This document shows positions 5,504 to 6,847 of a stretch of DNA of 6,847 nucleotides, in pieces. A program made the translations under genes and the position numbers. The stretch is from Myxococcales bacterium (lineage in GTDB: Bacteria > Myxococcota_A > UBA9160 > SMWR01). Below the pieces are notes generated by a model. The model did not search any database and was not told where the DNA came from. It was given only the letters and a program-made list of their open reading frames with translations. Each line of letters opens with the position of its first letter. Position 1 is the stretch's first letter. Where the stretch lies: contig JACZXC010000156.1 in NCBI GenBank assembly GCA_022571825.1, positions 1 to 6,847 of the forward strand, read 5' to 3'.

Positions 5504-6148
5504 TTAGAGTTCGCTGCCCCAGATCGTCTTGATCTTCGCCTTGCCGAGCATCTGCTCGGGGGTATAACCGCCGAGATGATGCCGCGGCCCCGGGTAGCCC
5601 ACGAGCTTCCAGCCGGCGTAGTCGCGATTTCCCCCGTACTTGGGATCCGCCAGGAAGCCGATGATCGTGTGGGCGCGCACGGTCTCGAAGAAGACGGGCG
5701 CGGATATCGGACCCTCGGGCCAGCCGGGCGCCTGTCCGGACTCGAGTGCGACCAGCACCTGATCTTGCCGGATCGGATCGAGCTCGACGAACGCCTTCGC
5801 GAAGCGCTCCTTTGCGACGGCATCGGTTCCCGACGCGCCCAGGCGATACAGCGGCAGTGCCCGAGCGTCTTCGTTGGCGAGGGCCTTGTCGATGAAATTG
5901 ACGCAACCCGCTTCGATGGCACCCGGCTCGGCATCCGTCGGAATGATACGGCCGGTGATCGCTTCCACGGTCTTCCACTCGGTGAGGCTGAAGACGACCG
6001 GTGTCGCCGACGCGGCGGCGGCCCGGGCCGCCTTCGGGCGTGGGAGCTGAAGGACGATCCAGATGCCGCCTCCGTAGATCGAGCCGTCCCGCAGGAACTG
6101 GCGGCGCGAAACCCCCGGGCCGACCCGCCCCTCGAATTCTCCCGGCAC
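5504..6148 (-). CDS. Gluconate 2-dehydrogenase subunit 3 family protein, Tat signal
   Basis: A 214-residue protein whose N-terminus carries a twin-arginine motif SRRQFL (14-19), then a hydrophobic stretch (GSIYGGGIWIVLQL) and an Ala-rich segment (ARAAAASA), typical of a Tat leader for a folded periplasmic protein. The rest (TEWKTVEAITGRIIPTD, then GGNRDYAGWKLVGYPGP) matches the small subunit of membrane-bound GMC-type dehydrogenases such as gluconate 2-dehydrogenase. That subunit normally travels with a flavoprotein large subunit and a cytochrome c. Neither partner is present: msrB lies 57 nt upstream and the membrane-protein remnant starts immediately after its TAA. The start is uncertain. 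GTG at 6148 is the only ordinary in-frame start before the Tat motif, it lacks a clear Shine-Dalgarno, and the frame stays open back to a TAA at 6179. The family call is firm; the function without partners is unknown. Confidence 0.82.
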   Translation of the reverse strand: MPGEFEGRVGPGVSRRQFLRDGSIYGGGIWIVLQLPRPKAARAAAASATPVVFSLTEWKTVEAITGRIIPTDAEPGAIEAGCVNFIDKALANEDARALPLYRLGASGTDAVAKERFAKAFVELDPIRQDQVLVALESGQAPGWPEGPISAPVFFETVRAHTIIGFLADPKYGGNRDYAGWKLVGYPGPRHHLGGYTPEQMLGKAKIKTIWGSEL

Positions 6149-6205
6149 GCTTCGACGATACTTCAGCGCCTTGCGGAATTACAGCGTCTCGCCGGGGACG
6201 GTGCT

Positions 6206-6625
6206 TCAGGAAGTTCCGGTTCGAGGATCGTTCTGGCGGTCGAGATCGAGGGAGATGGAGTTCATGCAGTAGCGCTGGCCGGTGGGGGCGGGGCCGTCGT
6301 CGAAAACGTGGCCCAGGTGGGCATCACAGCGGCGGCACGCGACTTCGGTGCGAAGCATTCCGGCGCTGGCATCCGACCGGGACTGGACGCTTTCATCGGA
6401 CAGCGGCGCCGTGAAGCTCGGCCAGCCCGTTCCCGAGTCGAATTTGGCGTCGGCGCTGAAGAGCGGGTGGCCGCAGCAGGCGCAGCGGTAGATTCCCTGG
6501 TCCTTGCAGTCGTTGTACTTCCCGCTGAAGGGCCCCTCGGTCCCCTTGCGCCGGCAGACCTGGTATTGCTCGGCGGTGAGCGCTTGCCTCCACTCGGCGT
6601 CGCTTCGAACCAGCTTGTCGACCAT
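6206..6625 (-). CDS. msrB: Peptide-methionine (R)-S-oxide reductase MsrB
   Basis: A 139-residue enzyme that reduces methionine-R-sulfoxide in proteins, normally with thioredoxin, as oxidative-damage repair. The single SelR domain spans nearly the whole chain: KGTEGPFSGKYND near residues 27-39, zinc ligands Cys48/Cys51 (CACCG) and Cys97/Cys100 (CRRC), GTGWPSF (65-71), AHLGHVF (102-108) and the catalytic Cys120 in RYCMNSISL. It is therefore the zinc-binding form. No signal peptide is seen, so it is cytoplasmic. The ATG at 6625 has GGAGG 6 nt upstream. An out-of-frame ATG at 6630 overlaps it as ATGCCATGG. The gene is divergent from the NTF2-like gene and is likely the first gene of a short transcript that includes the Tat-signal protein. 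Length and motifs are normal for the family. Confidence 0.96.
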   Translation of the reverse strand: MVDKLVRSDAEWRQALTAEQYQVCRRKGTEGPFSGKYNDCKDQGIYRCACCGHPLFSADAKFDSGTGWPSFTAPLSDESVQSRSDASAGMLRTEVACRRCDAHLGHVFDDGPAPTGQRYCMNSISLDLDRQNDPRTGTS

Positions 6626-6650
6626 GGCATCCCTCCCTCGCCACTCCTCG

Positions 6651-6679
6651 GGAACCCGGAAAATTCGGAGGAACCCGGA
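6651..6679. repeat. Tandem direct repeat GGAACCCGGA in the divergent gap
   Basis: Two exact copies of GGAACCCGGA at 6651-6660 and 6670-6679 start 19 nt apart, close to two helical turns, and each is followed by an A-rich stretch. They lie between msrB and the NTF2-like gene, upstream of the plus-strand promoter and close to the msrB ribosome binding site. They may bind a regulator on one DNA face or be a chance duplication. Confidence 0.4.
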
Positions 6680-6699
6680 GAAATAGGGTACAGAAATCG

Positions 6700-6729
6700 T
6701 TGAAAGAAGACGCGGCGGCGGCTTATGAT
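6700..6729 (+). promoter_or_regulatory. Sigma-70-type promoter for the NTF2-like gene
   Basis: TTGAAA at 6700-6705 (5 of 6 consensus) and TATGAT at 6724-6729 (5 of 6) are separated by 18 nt. Transcription would start near 6736, leaving a leader of about 26 nt that carries the Shine-Dalgarno before the ATG at 6762. In this GC-rich window such a pair stands out. Confidence 0.55.
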
Positions 6730-6761
6730 GGCGGGCCGGGGGAGCGGAGGCGAGGAGAACG

Positions 6762-6847
6762 ATGGGAAAATTCGGCCGGGCCGAGCTCGAGCGGGCGTTC
6801 CAGCATTACTGGGAAACGGGTGCCGTCCATGAGAACTGGGAGGGCTT
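6762..6847 (+). CDS. NTF2/SnoaL-like family protein, N-terminal part
   Basis: Only 28 complete codons are present before the right edge; the protein starts MGKFGRAELERAFQHYWETG and continues AVHENWEG. The pattern of an amphipathic first helix with AELERAFQHYW, then a short loop and a Trp-containing segment, is characteristic of SnoaL-like/nuclear transport factor 2 family proteins. These are small cone-fold proteins that include ketosteroid isomerase-like and polyketide cyclase-like enzymes, and many are of unknown function. AGGAG lies about 5 nt before the ATG. A good sigma-70-like promoter lies upstream. It is divergent from msrB. Because the body of the protein is missing, catalytic residues cannot be checked. 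Confidence 0.6.
   Translation, partial: MGKFGRAELERAFQHYWETGAVHENWEG

Noticed and set aside
4932..5978. Minus-strand open frame of 348 codons
   Set aside because: Overlaps the Tat-signal protein and the membrane remnant out of frame; Arg-rich composition indicates a frame shadow.
6206..6625. Selenoprotein form of MsrB
   Set aside because: The catalytic position is a normal Cys codon (TGC) and no in-frame TGA occurs before the end.
4880..6703. Plus-strand open frame of 607 codons
   Set aside because: It is antisense to msrB, the Tat-signal protein and the membrane remnant, which all have clear family motifs. Its product is low-complexity and Arg/Gly-rich with no recognisable domain, typical of a GC-rich shadow frame.

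Overview
This is a GC-rich chromosomal window with tightly packed genes from what looks like an uncultured or environmental bacterium. An alpha/beta-hydrolase–nucleotide cyclase fusion, several amidohydrolase-2 proteins, a KshA-like Rieske oxygenase, an acyl-CoA dehydrogenase and an NTF2/SnoaL-like protein together are typical of catabolically versatile soil or marine lineages (deltaproteobacterial/Myxococcota/Binatota-like, or Actinobacteria). The Tat-dependent gluconate-dehydrogenase-subunit-3-like protein fits a Gram-negative better. The taxonomy is inference from gene content only. No RNA gene, CRISPR array, transposase or phage gene was seen.

Layout. The 5' end (1-165, minus) is the start of an amidohydrolase gene that runs off the left edge. 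It is divergent from a complete plus-strand gene (407-1738) for an alpha/beta hydrolase fused to a class III nucleotide cyclase domain. Convergent with that gene is a three-gene minus-strand operon, read from 4881 down to 1875: Rieske oxygenase, then an amidohydrolase-fold protein with altered metal ligands, then acyl-CoA dehydrogenase. Gaps are 22 and 6 nt, so co-transcription is very likely. Further right, still on minus, lie a 5'-truncated membrane-protein remnant (4961-5503), a Tat-exported gluconate dehydrogenase subunit 3-like protein (5504-6148) and methionine-R-sulfoxide reductase B (6206-6625). The window ends with the start of a plus-strand NTF2/SnoaL-like gene (from 6762) behind a good sigma-70-type promoter.

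How the genes may work together. The operon combines O2-dependent hydroxylation or desaturation of a hydrophobic ring compound (Rieske), an amidohydrolase-fold step (hydrolysis, hydration or decarboxylation) and flavin-dependent dehydrogenation of a CoA thioester. This suggests a catabolic segment for a steroid- or terpenoid-like or aromatic substrate; the Rieske protein most resembles the KshA/cholesterol-7-desaturase group. The substrate cannot be read from the sequence. A perfect inverted repeat sits just upstream of the operon. A 10-mer, GAATCTGACG, occurs upstream of both the operon and the left-edge amidohydrolase in the same relative orientation, which hints at shared control.

Most worth a second look: the amidohydrolase-fold protein lacking three of its usual metal ligands, the cyclase domain with unusual substrate-recognition positions, the truncated membrane gene starting directly after a neighbour's stop codon, and the shared upstream motifs. 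I found nothing I would call a clear new defence or mobile system.
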